Shown: positions 24,766 through 33,981 of the stretch, in pieces | Numbering within the stretch: position 1 is the stretch's first letter | Layout of the letters: every line of letters starts with the position of its first letter | NCBI RefSeq assembly: GCF_029891735.1 | Contig: NZ_JANQDH010000047.1 | Location: 1 to 45,954, forward strand | Length of the DNA stretch: 45,954 nucleotides | Direction of reading: 5' to 3' | DNA from: Chrysosporum bergii ANA360D | GTDB lineage: Bacteria; Cyanobacteriota; Cyanobacteriia; Cyanobacteriales; Nostocaceae | Translations under genes and position numbers: made by a program | The notes under the pieces: generated by a model | Databases searched by the model: none | What the model saw: the letters and a program-made list of their open reading frames with translations, nothing else | Told to the model about the DNA's origin: nothing

Positions 24766-26901
24766 TTAAGCGCCAATAATGCCACCGTCATCACGAGTAA
24801 TTAACACTGTTGCCGAACGGGGACGACCAGAAGGACCGTAACCCTGACTGTGAGGCCAGTTACCCCGACTGGTGGGATTTTCCTTGGTTCCACGAGAGTT
24901 CGGATGTTGAATGTTGACAAACATAGCCTTACCATCCGGGGTCATGGCTATACCACTTACTTCGCAGTCCGTTGGACTGGTGAGGAAGCGTTTAATTTCT
25001 CTGGGATCATTGGGGTTAGCACAGGACATGGTGTTACTGCCAATGTTAGCCACATCATCAGTACCATCACCCTCGTGATCTGTTTGAATCCAAAGACGGC
25101 CAAAGTCATCAAACCGAAGACCATCGGGTGAACTGAGGTCGTCACCATTGATATTGCCGACATGATGGGGGTCAGAGTCAAGTTTGTCGCCACACTCAAC
25201 AAAAATATCCCAATTGAAAGTGGTGTCCGCTACTGTGCGCCCGTCCTCACGCCATCGGATGATGTGACCATAACGGTTATCTGGACGGGGGTTAGCAGCA
25301 TTCACAGGGGGACTTGCACTACCACCTTTGCTGGAGCCGTCAGCCTCATTCACAGATTCTGGTTGTGTGCCACGGCGGTTGTTGTTGGTCAAGGTACAGT
25401 AGACTTCAATTTCCTGGTATCCACCAATACGAGGACGCACAGCAGTCCATTCGGGACGATCCATCATGGTGGCACCTACTCGATCCGCAGCTTGTCTTGT
25501 TTTCACCAGCACTTCAGCTTGGCTGTTAAAACCGTTTTCTGGTGTTAGACCACCCCGACCATAAACTAGGGGTAGCCACTCCCCGGTGCCGTTATCATTG
25601 AACTTGGCAACGTACAAAGTACCGTAGTCCAGTAGGTCACGGTTAGCACTGGGATTTTGGGGATTATAAGGTTGAGAGCAAACAAACTTATAAATGTACT
25701 CGTTGCGTTCGTCGTCACCCATATAGAAAGCTAAACGGTTGTTATCATCCAGAACGTATTGAGCGCTTTCGTGCTTAAAGCGACCCATAGCAGTACGCTT
25801 GACTGGTTTGCTGCGGGGATTATAGGGGTCAATCTCCACTACCCAACCGAACAAATGAGGTTCAAGAGGATTGGTGCTGGTATCGAAGCGGGGATCAGCT
25901 GCAGCCCAAGGATAGCGAGAATTGGATGTGGCAATACCGTAACGATTTTGTCCTTGCAAAATATCAGACTTGTCCACTCCCGGAACTGGTGTGATATCAT
26001 TTCCCAGGGGGTTGGTAAAATAGTTGTTCCAGTTTTCCTCACAGGTGAGGTAAGTACCCCAAGGTGTGTAACCGTTGGAGCAGTTGTTGACTGTACCATA
26101 AGCGGTGTAACCGTCGTTTACCCCGATTTCCAATGAGCCTTCGGGTTTGATATTAAACTTTTTCGACTTCACAAAGTCGCTACCTGCAACAGGTCCAGAA
26201 ATTCGCATTTCGGTGTTAGCTGTGATGCGACGACCATAACGAGAATTAGGATTAACACTCCAGTTATTACCTGAATTGTCCTTGGATATCTCTACAATAG
26301 ATACGCCGTGAGCAGCTTGAGATTTGCGTACTTTCTCAATGCTTACTTCATCCAAACCGTCGGGATGGAGAAAATGTTCTTGGGTATACTCATGATTGAC
26401 GCAGAGTATCCCCTGGTTATATGTTTGATTTTGATCCCTTGAGTTCTGTCTTCTGGGCATAGGAAAGAAGTGCATACCATCAGCATTCATCCCGAATTGC
26501 TTTTCCTGTGCGGCAGCATCTTGGGAAGCGTCTGATGACCAGTTGGGGCCACCGGGCATGATGGGATCACCCCAAGCAACTAACACTTGAGCTTTATAGC
26601 CTCGAGGAACAGTCACAAGATCCTTCTCTAATAGTCCCGTGGCTGGATTGAGTAAGTTTGGCTCAATACCCTCGAAGCCAATACCAGCAAATCCCATTCC
26701 AGGGGCTAACGGGGATGTTGCCACGGTTTGCAGTAAGCCACGGATAGTAACATTGCCTAAAACAGTTGCTACTGAAGCACCTACAGCTGTGAATATGAAG
26801 CGTCGGCGTTTCATGTTTACGCGCCCAATCACGTCACGAATTGACTCGTTACCGGATGGGTTTAGGGTTTTGTCGTTCTTGGGGTGAAGTGGTCCTTTCA
26901 T
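24766..26901 (-). CDS. PhoX-family phosphatase, Tat-exported
   Basis: The 711-residue member of the DUF839/PhoX family has a twin-arginine signal at about residues 30-55 (NMKRRRFIFTAVGASVATVLG), so export folded through Tat is predicted. Family marks include NPATGLLEKDLVTVPRGYKAQVLVAWGDP, ILCVNHEYTQEHF, YTPWGTYLTCEENWNNYF, GRFKHESAQYVLDDNNRLAFYMGDDERNEYIYKF, and LRFDDFGRLWIQTDHEG near the C-terminus. PhoX alkaline phosphatases use calcium and iron and release phosphate from organic esters outside the cell. I saw no clear Pho box in the 257 bases upstream, so phosphate control is not shown. Confidence 0.88.
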   Translation of the reverse strand: MKGPLHPKNDKTLNPSGNESIRDVIGRVNMKRRRFIFTAVGASVATVLGNVTIRGLLQTVATSPLAPGMGFAGIGFEGIEPNLLNPATGLLEKDLVTVPRGYKAQVLVAWGDPIMPGGPNWSSDASQDAAAQEKQFGMNADGMHFFPMPRRQNSRDQNQTYNQGILCVNHEYTQEHFLHPDGLDEVSIEKVRKSQAAHGVSIVEISKDNSGNNWSVNPNSRYGRRITANTEMRISGPVAGSDFVKSKKFNIKPEGSLEIGVNDGYTAYGTVNNCSNGYTPWGTYLTCEENWNNYFTNPLGNDITPVPGVDKSDILQGQNRYGIATSNSRYPWAAADPRFDTSTNPLEPHLFGWVVEIDPYNPRSKPVKRTAMGRFKHESAQYVLDDNNRLAFYMGDDERNEYIYKFVCSQPYNPQNPSANRDLLDYGTLYVAKFNDNGTGEWLPLVYGRGGLTPENGFNSQAEVLVKTRQAADRVGATMMDRPEWTAVRPRIGGYQEIEVYCTLTNNNRRGTQPESVNEADGSSKGGSASPPVNAANPRPDNRYGHIIRWREDGRTVADTTFNWDIFVECGDKLDSDPHHVGNINGDDLSSPDGLRFDDFGRLWIQTDHEGDGTDDVANIGSNTMSCANPNDPREIKRFLTSPTDCEVSGIAMTPDGKAMFVNIQHPNSRGTKENPTSRGNWPHSQGYGPSGRPRSATVLITRDDGGIIGA

Positions 26902-27158
26902 AAAAAAACCTCACGGGAGTTTGCAAAATCAGTGGCTTTGAGCTTTTGGAAGAAACAATAACTTGGCAGATTTACGGCTGCTGTTTTTGATTCTTACTTA
27001 TACAAAAGTCTCACTGTATACTTTTGATTGACGGAGAAATCTGTTTATGTACTTAATGGAAATTATAAACTTATGAATACTGCTACTACACAATAGACGT
27101 TAAAAAGCTTGATGAAAATTAGGAACTGTGTTAGGTACTCTGCTGTCCTATCTTGGAG

Positions 27159-28130
27159 ATGGGTAATACTGTTGTGGGTGAAACTGTGTTTTTTAGTGTT
27201 GTTATACCAACTTACAATCGCCGTCCGATTTTAGAAAAGTGCCTCCGCGCTCTGGAGATGCAGGAGTTGAGTGCATCTAGTTCGGTAACTAATTACGAAA
27301 TTGTCTTAGTAGATGATGGTTCTACTGATGGAACCTTGGAGTGGCTGGCGACATACAAGGAAGAATTTCCCCATGTACGCTGGTTTGAGCAAGATCACGC
27401 CGGTCCTGCTACGGCTCGTAATTTGGGGGTAGAGAAAGCACTGGGAAACATAATTATTTTTATTGATAGTGATTTGGTGGTGGTGAGGAATTTTCTCCAA
27501 GCTCATGCGGATGCACTTGTACAAGGACGGAAAAAGTTGGCAAGCGATCGCTTTTTTACCTACGGTGCTGTAATTAATACTTGCAATTTCGATAATCCCA
27601 CGGCGGAAATCTATAAAATTACAGATTTCTCGGCGGCTTTTTTTGCTACAGGTAACGTTGCCATCCCCAAACATTGGCTAGAGAAAGCAGGGCTGTTTGA
27701 TAACAGCTTTCAACTTTATGGTTGGGAAGATTTAGAATTAGGTGTCAGACTAAAAAAACTAGGACTAAAACTGATTAAATGTCCAGATGCTGTGGGCTAT
27801 CACTGGCATCCGCCATTTAACTTAGAGCAAATTCCCCGTTTAAAAGACCAAGAAATTCAACGCGGACGCATGGGAGTTTTGTTTTATCAAAAGCATCCTT
27901 GTTGGGAAGTGCGAATGATGATTCAAATGACTTGGTTACATCGTTTACTTTGGGGTATTCTCTCACTCAATGGCGCACTCAATGAGCGGACAATGGCTCC
28001 TTTATTGCAATGGCTGATTAATTTGGGTAAACCTCAGTTAGCCTTAGAAGTTGCCCGGATTTTTCTCAATTGGTACAACGTTCAGGGAGTTTATGCTGCG
28101 TACGCAGAGACTCAATACCCAAAAAATTGA
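27159..28130 (+). CDS. Family 2 glycosyltransferase
   Basis: The protein has about 323 residues from the ATG at 27159; a TTG at 27153 is in frame. It has the GT-A fold: FFSVVIPTYNRRPILEKCL at the N-terminus, then IVLVDDGSTDGTLEW. The metal-binding DSD is in IIFIDSDLVVV near residue 105, and GWEDLELGVRLKKLGL carries the ED motif. There is no transmembrane segment. The acceptor is unknown, probably an exopolysaccharide, lipid or protein glycan. It ends just upstream of the rpsB promoter candidate. Confidence 0.88.
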   Translation: MGNTVVGETVFFSVVIPTYNRRPILEKCLRALEMQELSASSSVTNYEIVLVDDGSTDGTLEWLATYKEEFPHVRWFEQDHAGPATARNLGVEKALGNIIIFIDSDLVVVRNFLQAHADALVQGRKKLASDRFFTYGAVINTCNFDNPTAEIYKITDFSAAFFATGNVAIPKHWLEKAGLFDNSFQLYGWEDLELGVRLKKLGLKLIKCPDAVGYHWHPPFNLEQIPRLKDQEIQRGRMGVLFYQKHPCWEVRMMIQMTWLHRLLWGILSLNGALNERTMAPLLQWLINLGKPQLALEVARIFLNWYNVQGVYAAYAETQYPKN

Positions 28131-28149
28131 AAGCACAGAGCTATATTTG

Positions 28150-28259
28150 TGATATACTAGAAAAGTTGTCTAATCTCGCACATCCAGTCATTCGGGTGTT
28201 TCCTAATGGGGAAATACAACTGGGTGGAGGTTTAACCCGAATAGGAGTAAAGAAAAAAT
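28150..28259 (+). promoter_or_regulatory. Extended -10 promoter and structured leader of rpsB
   Basis: TGATATACT (28150-28158) is an extended -10 box. In the leader, ATTCGGGT (28190-28197) pairs perfectly with ACCCGAAT (28235-28242), enclosing a TTTCC/GGAAA hairpin (28199-28203, 28210-28214). The right arm ends immediately before the ribosome binding site AGGAG (28243-28247). A fold touching the ribosome binding site could let S2 regulate its own operon. That is inference. Confidence 0.5.
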
Positions 28260-29039
28260 ATGCCAGTAGTTTCATTGGCTCAAATGATGGAGTCTGGGGT
28301 ACATTTCGGGCATCAAACCCGGCGTTGGAACCCGAAAATGTCTCAGTACATTTATACTGCCCGCAATGGAGTACACATTATAGACCTGGTGCAGACTGCC
28401 CAGTTAATGGAAGAAGCTTATAACTATATACGATCGCAGTCTGAACAAGGTAAAAAATTCCTCTTCGTTGGTACAAAGCGCCAAGCGGCAGGAATTGTAG
28501 CCCAAGAAGCCGCACGTTGTGGCTCTCACTACATTAACCAGCGTTGGTTGGGTGGAATGCTGACCAACTGGGCGACCATCAAAACCAGAGCAGACCGTCT
28601 GAAAGATTTGGAACGGCGGGAAGAAAATGGCGCGCTGGATTTATTGCCCAAAAAAGAAGCTTCCATGTTGCGGCGAGAAATGGCCAAGCTGCAAAAGTAT
28701 CTGGGTGGGATTAAGAATATGCGGAAAGTCCCGGATGTGGTGGTGATTGTAGACCAACGCCGGGAATATAACGCAGTGCAAGAGTGCCAAAAACTGGGAC
28801 TGCCAATTGTGTCTATGCTAGATACAAACTGTGACCCGGATGTAGTAGATATACCTATTCCAGCCAATGATGATGCCATTAGATCAATTAAGTTGATCGT
28901 GGGTAAATTGGCGGATGCAATTTATGAAGGTCGTCACGGTCAGTTGGAAACTGAAGAGGAAGAAGATATTTTTGATGATTCTGAGTATGAGTACGAAGAA
29001 GATATGGAAGATATTGATGATTCCGGTTCTGATGAATAA
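28260..29039 (+). CDS. rpsB: 30S ribosomal protein S2
   Basis: The 259-residue protein has typical S2 motifs: [65 protein letters not shown] and [17 protein letters not shown]-like [16 protein letters not shown] long acidic C-terminal tail ([20 protein letters not shown]) follows. It binds the 30S subunit near S1. The gene precedes tsf, the classic bacterial pair. Confidence 0.97.
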   Translation: MPVVSLAQMMESGVHFGHQTRRWNPKMSQYIYTARNGVHIIDLVQTAQLMEEAYNYIRSQSEQGKKFLFVGTKRQAAGIVAQEAARCGSHYINQRWLGGMLTNWATIKTRADRLKDLERREENGALDLLPKKEASMLRREMAKLQKYLGGIKNMRKVPDVVVIVDQRREYNAVQECQKLGLPIVSMLDTNCDPDVVDIPIPANDDAIRSIKLIVGKLADAIYEGRHGQLETEEEEDIFDDSEYEYEEDMEDIDDSGSDE

Positions 29040-29047
29040 TCGGAACC

Positions 29048-29072
29048 ATTGAGTATGAAGTTCATACTCAAT
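29048..29072 (+). terminator. 25-base palindrome between rpsB and tsf
   Basis: ATTGAGTATGAA and TTCATACTCAAT (12 bp each, one central G) form a perfect hairpin 9 bases after the rpsB stop. It is followed by TCGCTTTCTCTTC rather than a T-run. It is likely a partial attenuator or RNase site that tunes tsf relative to rpsB. Confidence 0.5.
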
Positions 29073-29162
29073 CGCTTTCTCTTCATCAACCCTGAGTAAG
29101 ATAGAAATACTCAACACCCGTGAGCGATGACAACTCAAGGTTAAATTAGGAATTGAGGGAAC

Positions 29163-30107
29163 ATGGCGGAAATATCTGCAAAAGTCGTCCAAGAACTGCG
29201 CCAAAAAACTGGTGCAGGTATGATGGACTGTAAAAAAGCTCTGAAAGAAACTGAAGGCGACATAGAAAAAGCTATAGACTGGCTGCGAAAAAAGGGAATT
29301 GCTTCCGCAGGGAAGAAAAGCGATCGCGTTGCGGCTGAAGGTCTCATAGACACCCATATTCAACCCGGTGGTAGAGTTGGTGTACTCATAGAAGTTAATT
29401 GCCAAACTGATTTTGTGGCCCGTAACGAAGCGTTTAAGGCTTTAGTTAAGAACCTAGCCCAGCAAGCAGCCAGCGCTGATAGTGTTGAGTCCTTGTTGAC
29501 TCAGCCCTATGTTGAAGACAAAAACATCAACGTAGATGAGTTCATTAAGCAAACCATCACCCAGCTTGGTGAAAATATCCAAGTGCGTCGTTTTGTCAAG
29601 TTTGCTCTTTCCGAAGGTAATGAAGGTATTGTAGACAGCTACATTCACACTGGTGGTCGAGTTGGTGTTTTAGTAGAACTGAATGCCAAAACCGCATCAG
29701 CATCTGAGAATGAAGAGTTTAAAACATTGGCTAAGAATGCAGCCATGCAAGTTGCCGCTTGTCCCAATGTGGAGTATGTCACCATAGACGAAATCCCGGA
29801 CGAAGTTGCTCAAAAAGAAAAAGAAATTGAAATGGGGCGGGATGATCTGGCTAAAAAACCAGATAACATCAAAGAAAAAATTGTTCAGGGACGGATTGAA
29901 AAACGCCTGAAAGAATTAACTTTGTTGGATCAGCCTTTTATTCGGGATCAGAACATTTCCGTGGAAGACTTGGTAAAACAAGTTAAAGGAAAAGTAGGTG
30001 AAGAGATCAAAGTTAATCGCTTTGTTCGCTATATCCTCGGTGAAGGCATTGAAAAGCAAGAAAGTAATTTTGCTGAAGAAGTTGCCGCACAAATGGGTAG
30101 CAAGTAA
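29163..30107 (+). CDS. tsf: Translation elongation factor Ts
   Basis: The 314-residue factor exchanges GDP for GTP on EF-Tu. It has the N-terminal UBA-like domain ([20 protein letters not shown]) with the TDFV motif ([12 protein letters not shown]) near residue 80. Two core repeats follow ([20 protein letters not shown]). The C-terminal part repeats [18 protein letters not shown]. It is somewhat longer than E. coli EF-Ts, as usual in cyanobacteria. A GAGGGA ribosome binding site precedes the ATG. Confidence 0.97.
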   Translation: MAEISAKVVQELRQKTGAGMMDCKKALKETEGDIEKAIDWLRKKGIASAGKKSDRVAAEGLIDTHIQPGGRVGVLIEVNCQTDFVARNEAFKALVKNLAQQAASADSVESLLTQPYVEDKNINVDEFIKQTITQLGENIQVRRFVKFALSEGNEGIVDSYIHTGGRVGVLVELNAKTASASENEEFKTLAKNAAMQVAACPNVEYVTIDEIPDEVAQKEKEIEMGRDDLAKKPDNIKEKIVQGRIEKRLKELTLLDQPFIRDQNISVEDLVKQVKGKVGEEIKVNRFVRYILGEGIEKQESNFAEEVAAQMGSK

Positions 30108-30157
30108 CTTTAGTTGAAAGTTAACAGTTGCTTTTGTAACTCATTACTTGTACACTC

Positions 30158-30191
30158 ACAGGTCAGTAACCATCAACTGACCTGTTTTTTT
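30158..30191 (+). terminator. Intrinsic terminator of the rpsB-tsf operon
   Basis: ACAGGTCAGT (30158-30167) and ACTGACCTGT (30176-30185) form a perfect 10-bp stem with an 8-base loop, followed at once by a T-run. It is a strong rho-independent terminator after tsf. Confidence 0.9.
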
Positions 30192-30324
30192 GACTGTAGG
30201 ATTATGTCACCCAGCAGATAAACACCGATAAACAAAAATATAGGTACAATTGTACCATAACTCATAATATGAATATGGCAAATGCCAGGCTACGCTATGA
30301 GATGGGCAATCAAGAAGAGAAGAT

Positions 30325-31164
30325 ATGGCGAGAGCAATTGAGCTAATTGAACGGGATATTGCAGCGTTGCAAGCAGCTATCCAGGGGATGGCGGCACAAC
30401 TTCACAATGCTTATGCTAGTTATTTAACCACCTTGGGGCAAGCCTTGGGGAAACAGTTGATTTTAGGAAGTTATCACTTATGCACCCAAGGGTATCCAGA
30501 AAACTTTCTCAAGTTATCCCTAAGTCAGCGCCAAAGATTGCAACAAGGTATCCGCCATTTAGGTAAGGAGGCGGCTGATTTATTACTTTCTCACATTCAG
30601 AGTGAGGGAGAGCAGACAGAAGAAAAAAATGAGGATGAAGAAGTAACATATACTATGTCTGACTCATCTGCCGTGCCTCAAATCAACTCAACTCCGAAAA
30701 GTTTTACCCCATTATTATCCAACCCGATAGAACTAGCAAAATGGCAACAGAATCTGGAAAATCTAATCCAAGAGGTACTGAGAAATGTTTCCCGTGATGC
30801 TAATGTTTTGTTACAAAAAGCTAATATTTTACCGAATAAACTACCAGAACCGATTTTAGAAGCGGCGGCGGCTGTTTCAGAAGCATCTGCTGAGATGATG
30901 CCGGGTCCACCCAATCTCTTAAACTTAATGGTGCAAATGGAAAATGAACAGGATTCAGAGGAATCGAAACTGACCCAAATTATAGCCATTAAGCTACGAT
31001 TGGCAGAAATTGAATTCGGCGACACCAAACTATCATCTGAGCGTCGGCAAATTCGTGATATTTTAGTTCAGTTAAACAAGATAGGGCGAGATTATCAAAA
31101 AAAACAACGAGAACGCTCAGTGGCTGAAGCTGAGTCTGCATGGCGGGCAAGTTGGTTTGAATAA
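30325..31164 (+). CDS. Unrecognised cytoplasmic protein upstream of recG
   Basis: The 279-residue protein has a helical N-terminal region (ARAIELIERDIAALQAAIQGM). A middle low-complexity acidic and Ser/Pro segment (about residues 92-130) and a helical C-terminal region follow (about 135-279, with KLRLAEIEFGDTKLSSERRQI and ending ESAWRASWFE). There is no signal peptide or membrane segment. I recognise no family name, but the gene has good codon use and a purine-rich ribosome binding site. It lies 20 bases before the recG start on the same strand, so co-transcription is likely. Confidence 0.7.
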   Translation: MARAIELIERDIAALQAAIQGMAAQLHNAYASYLTTLGQALGKQLILGSYHLCTQGYPENFLKLSLSQRQRLQQGIRHLGKEAADLLLSHIQSEGEQTEEKNEDEEVTYTMSDSSAVPQINSTPKSFTPLLSNPIELAKWQQNLENLIQEVLRNVSRDANVLLQKANILPNKLPEPILEAAAAVSEASAEMMPGPPNLLNLMVQMENEQDSEESKLTQIIAIKLRLAEIEFGDTKLSSERRQIRDILVQLNKIGRDYQKKQRERSVAEAESAWRASWFE

Positions 31165-31170
31165 ATGTAG

Positions 31171-31198
31171 ATGACTAACGACCAATGACTAATGACAT
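31171..31198 (+). repeat. Heptamer tandem repeat containing the recG start codon
   Basis: Four abutting units, ATGACTA, ACGACCA, ATGACTA and ATGACAT, run from 31171. The third begins with the recG ATG (31185). An ATG in the first unit runs into a stop within the array. Neither has a Shine-Dalgarno sequence. The unit family is the same as at the cinA start. Confidence 0.7.
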
Positions 31199-33650
31199 AC
31201 CAGATTGGGTAAGATTACACAAAGCCCTGGCAATCGAAGCAGAAAAGGGCTTTACAGATTTAATGGGCAAACAATACCGCTTCAGTGAATTTCTCTGCTT
31301 GACCTTTGGGAAATTCCCTACCACGTTGTCTTCATTAGAACGTGGACGTTGGCAACAACTAGCGGCTCAATTTGCTAATTATCCCCATCTGGAACAGTCA
31401 GAAAGACAGCACTTAGTGGCTGAAACCCGCAGGTACATCTACCAACTACAGCAAGAACCAAAGGAAACTACCACAGACAAAGAATACCAACGCCAAAAGT
31501 CTCCACCTAAATCCCCAATTCTCACAGAAGTGAGTCAAAGGTTAGCGCCAAAAATTGACCAAAAACTCGGCGATTTACCAGAAATAGGCATTCGCAAAGC
31601 TGAAAAGTTGGCGGCGTTGGATTTGTATACTGTGCGGGATTTGCTTTTCTACTATCCCCGTGACCACATTGATTATGGTCGTCAAGTGAATATCGGGGAA
31701 TTGCAGGGGGGTGAAACAGTAACAATCATTGCTAAGGTGAAGCGTTGTAACTGTTTTACCAGCCCCAAAAATAAAAAATTATCAATTTTAGAATTAAAAC
31801 TGAAGGACAATACGGGTGAAATTAAAGTTAGTCGCTTTTCTGCTGGGGCGCGTTTTGCTAGTCGCGCTTGGCAAGAAAGTTTAAAACGTCGTTACCCAGT
31901 GGGTAGTATTTTGGCAGCTTGTGGGTTGGTGAAAGAAAGTAAATATGGCTTGACTTTGGATAACCCGGAACTAGAGGTGTTAGCACATCCAGGAGATACG
32001 ATTGATTCTTTGACTATTGGTCGGGTAGTGCCGGTTTATGCTTTAACAGAGGGTGTGATGGCTAGTATGGTGAGAGAGGCGGTGACAGCTGCTTTACCAG
32101 CTACGGTTAACCTCAAAGATCCTTTACCGCCGGGTCTGCGGGAAAAGTATAATTTGATGGAATTGAAGGATGCGATCGCTAATATCCATTTTCCCGATGA
32201 TAGTGCTACTTTGCAATTTGCCCGTCGTCGCTTGGTTTTTGATGAGTTTTTTTACTTGCAACTGGGTTTATTACAACGTCAGCAGCAAGCTAAGGCTATC
32301 CAAACTAGTGCTGTTTTTGCCCCTCAAGGTCAGTTAATTGAGCAATTCTCGGCAATTCTGCCCTTTCAACTGACGGGGGCACAGCAAAGAGTCCTCAACG
32401 ATATTCTCAACGATTTGCAAAAACCCACGCCAATGAACCGTCTTATACAGGGAGATGTGGGATCTGGTAAAACTGTGGTGGCGGTAATTGCTATCCTAGC
32501 GGCAATTCAATCTGGCTATCAAGCAGCTTTAATGGCTCCCACGGAAGTTTTAGCAGAACAGCATTACCGCAAGTTGGTGAGTTGGTTTAACTTGCTGCAT
32601 CTACCAGTGGAATTACTGACAGGCTCCACTAAAGTTGCTAAACGGCGAGAAATTCATTCTCAGTTAGAAACGGGTGAATTACCTTTATTGGTGGGAACTC
32701 ACGCTTTAATTCAAGATACTGTCAACTTTCACCAATTGGGGTTAGTGGTAATTGATGAACAACATCGTTTTGGCGTGAAACAAAGGGCGCTGTTACAGCA
32801 AAAAGGCAACCAACCCCATGTATTAACTATGACTGCTACTCCCATTCCTCGGACTTTGGCATTAACAATACATGGGGATATGAATGTTAGTCAGATTGAT
32901 GAGTTACCACCAGGACGACAAAAAATTCAAACAACTTTATTGACCAGTAAACAACGCACTGAGGCTTATGATTTGATCAGTCGGGAAATTGCCCAGGGTA
33001 GACAAGTGTATATAGTTTTACCTTTGGTGGAGGAATCAGAAAAATTAGATTTGCGATCGGCTGTGGAGGAGCATCAAAAGCTACAAGAAAGCGTGTTTCC
33101 AGAGTTTCAGGTGGGATTGTTACATGGTCGCATGAGTTCGGCTGAGAAAGATGAAGCCATTAGTAAATTCCGGGAGAATCGAACTCAAATACTGGTTTCT
33201 ACCACCGTTGTAGAAGTGGGTGTAGATGTACCCAATGCCACTGTTATGCTGATTGAAAATGCGGAAAGATTTGGTTTGTCACAACTGCACCAATTACGGG
33301 GCCGTGTTGGTCGTGGTGCGGCAAAGTCTTACTGTTTATTGATGAGTGGTTCTAGAAGTCCTGATGCTCAACAACGGCTAAAGGTGTTAGAACAATCCCA
33401 GGATGGCTTTTTTATCTCGGAAATGGATATGCGCTTTCGTGGTCCGGGGGAGGTTTTGGGAACTCGTCAATCGGGTATGCCGGATTTTACTTTAGCTAGT
33501 TTGGCAGATGATGAGGAAGTTTTACTCTTAGCTAGACAAGCTGCGGAGAAGATCATAGAAATAGATGCAACTTTAGATCGTTGGTTTTTAATGAAAGCTG
33601 AGTTAAAGTATCGCTATGAACGGTTAATGGGTGGGGCGATTTTAACATAG
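31185..33650 (+). CDS. recG: ATP-dependent DNA helicase RecG
   Basis: The 821-residue helicase remodels stalled replication forks and Holliday junctions. It has an N-terminal extension of about 110 residues, as in other cyanobacteria, then the wedge/OB domain (about 130-330: LGDLPEIGIRKAEKLAAL, FYYPRDHIDYG). The helicase core has Walker A GDVGSGKT, the DEQH box (VIDEQHRFG), the TATPIPRTLALT motif III, and motifs V-VI (VVEVGVDVPNATVM and QLHQLRGRVGRG). The C-terminal region RFRGPGEVLGTRQSG is intact. The start lies in a heptamer repeat, so the first residues are uncertain. Confidence 0.96.
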   Translation: MTNDIPDWVRLHKALAIEAEKGFTDLMGKQYRFSEFLCLTFGKFPTTLSSLERGRWQQLAAQFANYPHLEQSERQHLVAETRRYIYQLQQEPKETTTDKEYQRQKSPPKSPILTEVSQRLAPKIDQKLGDLPEIGIRKAEKLAALDLYTVRDLLFYYPRDHIDYGRQVNIGELQGGETVTIIAKVKRCNCFTSPKNKKLSILELKLKDNTGEIKVSRFSAGARFASRAWQESLKRRYPVGSILAACGLVKESKYGLTLDNPELEVLAHPGDTIDSLTIGRVVPVYALTEGVMASMVREAVTAALPATVNLKDPLPPGLREKYNLMELKDAIANIHFPDDSATLQFARRRLVFDEFFYLQLGLLQRQQQAKAIQTSAVFAPQGQLIEQFSAILPFQLTGAQQRVLNDILNDLQKPTPMNRLIQGDVGSGKTVVAVIAILAAIQSGYQAALMAPTEVLAEQHYRKLVSWFNLLHLPVELLTGSTKVAKRREIHSQLETGELPLLVGTHALIQDTVNFHQLGLVVIDEQHRFGVKQRALLQQKGNQPHVLTMTATPIPRTLALTIHGDMNVSQIDELPPGRQKIQTTLLTSKQRTEAYDLISREIAQGRQVYIVLPLVEESEKLDLRSAVEEHQKLQESVFPEFQVGLLHGRMSSAEKDEAISKFRENRTQILVSTTVVEVGVDVPNATVMLIENAERFGLSQLHQLRGRVGRGAAKSYCLLMSGSRSPDAQQRLKVLEQSQDGFFISEMDMRFRGPGEVLGTRQSGMPDFTLASLADDEEVLLLARQAAEKIIEIDATLDRWFLMKAELKYRYERLMGGAILT

Positions 33651-33782
33651 TAGGTCTTATTTATGTTAGTTAACGGGACTTAAACATTTTTGAAGAAGAA
33701 ATAAGCCTCAAACCATTGCAGGTTAGGGGAAATACATTCAATGCCCAAAAACGCATGGAACTAAGATATACCAACGAAGCAA

Positions 33783-33920
33783 TCAAAATGATGTCAAAGC
33801 TGACGGGGCGACAAAATTTGATGGTTTGAGAATTCCTGGTAGAATCCGCATTAATTCCTCTAAATCAGTTGGGATGCGATAGAGCATTAAATCTTGAGTT
33901 ACACGGTGAGGTATGGTCAT
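33783..33920 (-). CDS. Possible 45-residue small protein
   Basis: In the 331-base gap between recG and the Uma2 gene, a minus-strand frame runs from ATG 33920 to TGA 33783. It encodes MTIPHRVTQDLMLYRIPTDL and continues to about 45 residues. There is no ribosome binding site and I recognise no family. A plus-strand frame of about 50 codons without a start (about 33680-33828, including NTFNAQKRMELRYTNEAIKM) overlaps part of it and also looks gene-like. One or both may be gene debris. Nothing else is seen in 33651-33981. Confidence 0.25.
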   Translation of the reverse strand: MTIPHRVTQDLMLYRIPTDLEELMRILPGILKPSNFVAPSALTSF

Positions 33921-33981
33921 AAACTAAATTGGCTTATGAGAATCATTTTGACGGTATGATAACAGTGTGGGTAGAAGCAAC

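Noticed and set aside
25162-25548. 128-codon plus-strand ORF opposite phoX, and several similar ones at 25759-26136 and 24850-25131
   Set aside because: They lie wholly antisense to a strong PhoX coding frame, have no ribosome binding site and encode low-complexity, Cys/His/Thr-rich products typical of shadow frames.
28070-28423. 117-codon ORF overlapping the GT2 end, the rpsB leader and the rpsB start
   Set aside because: It overlaps two real genes in another frame and has no support of its own.
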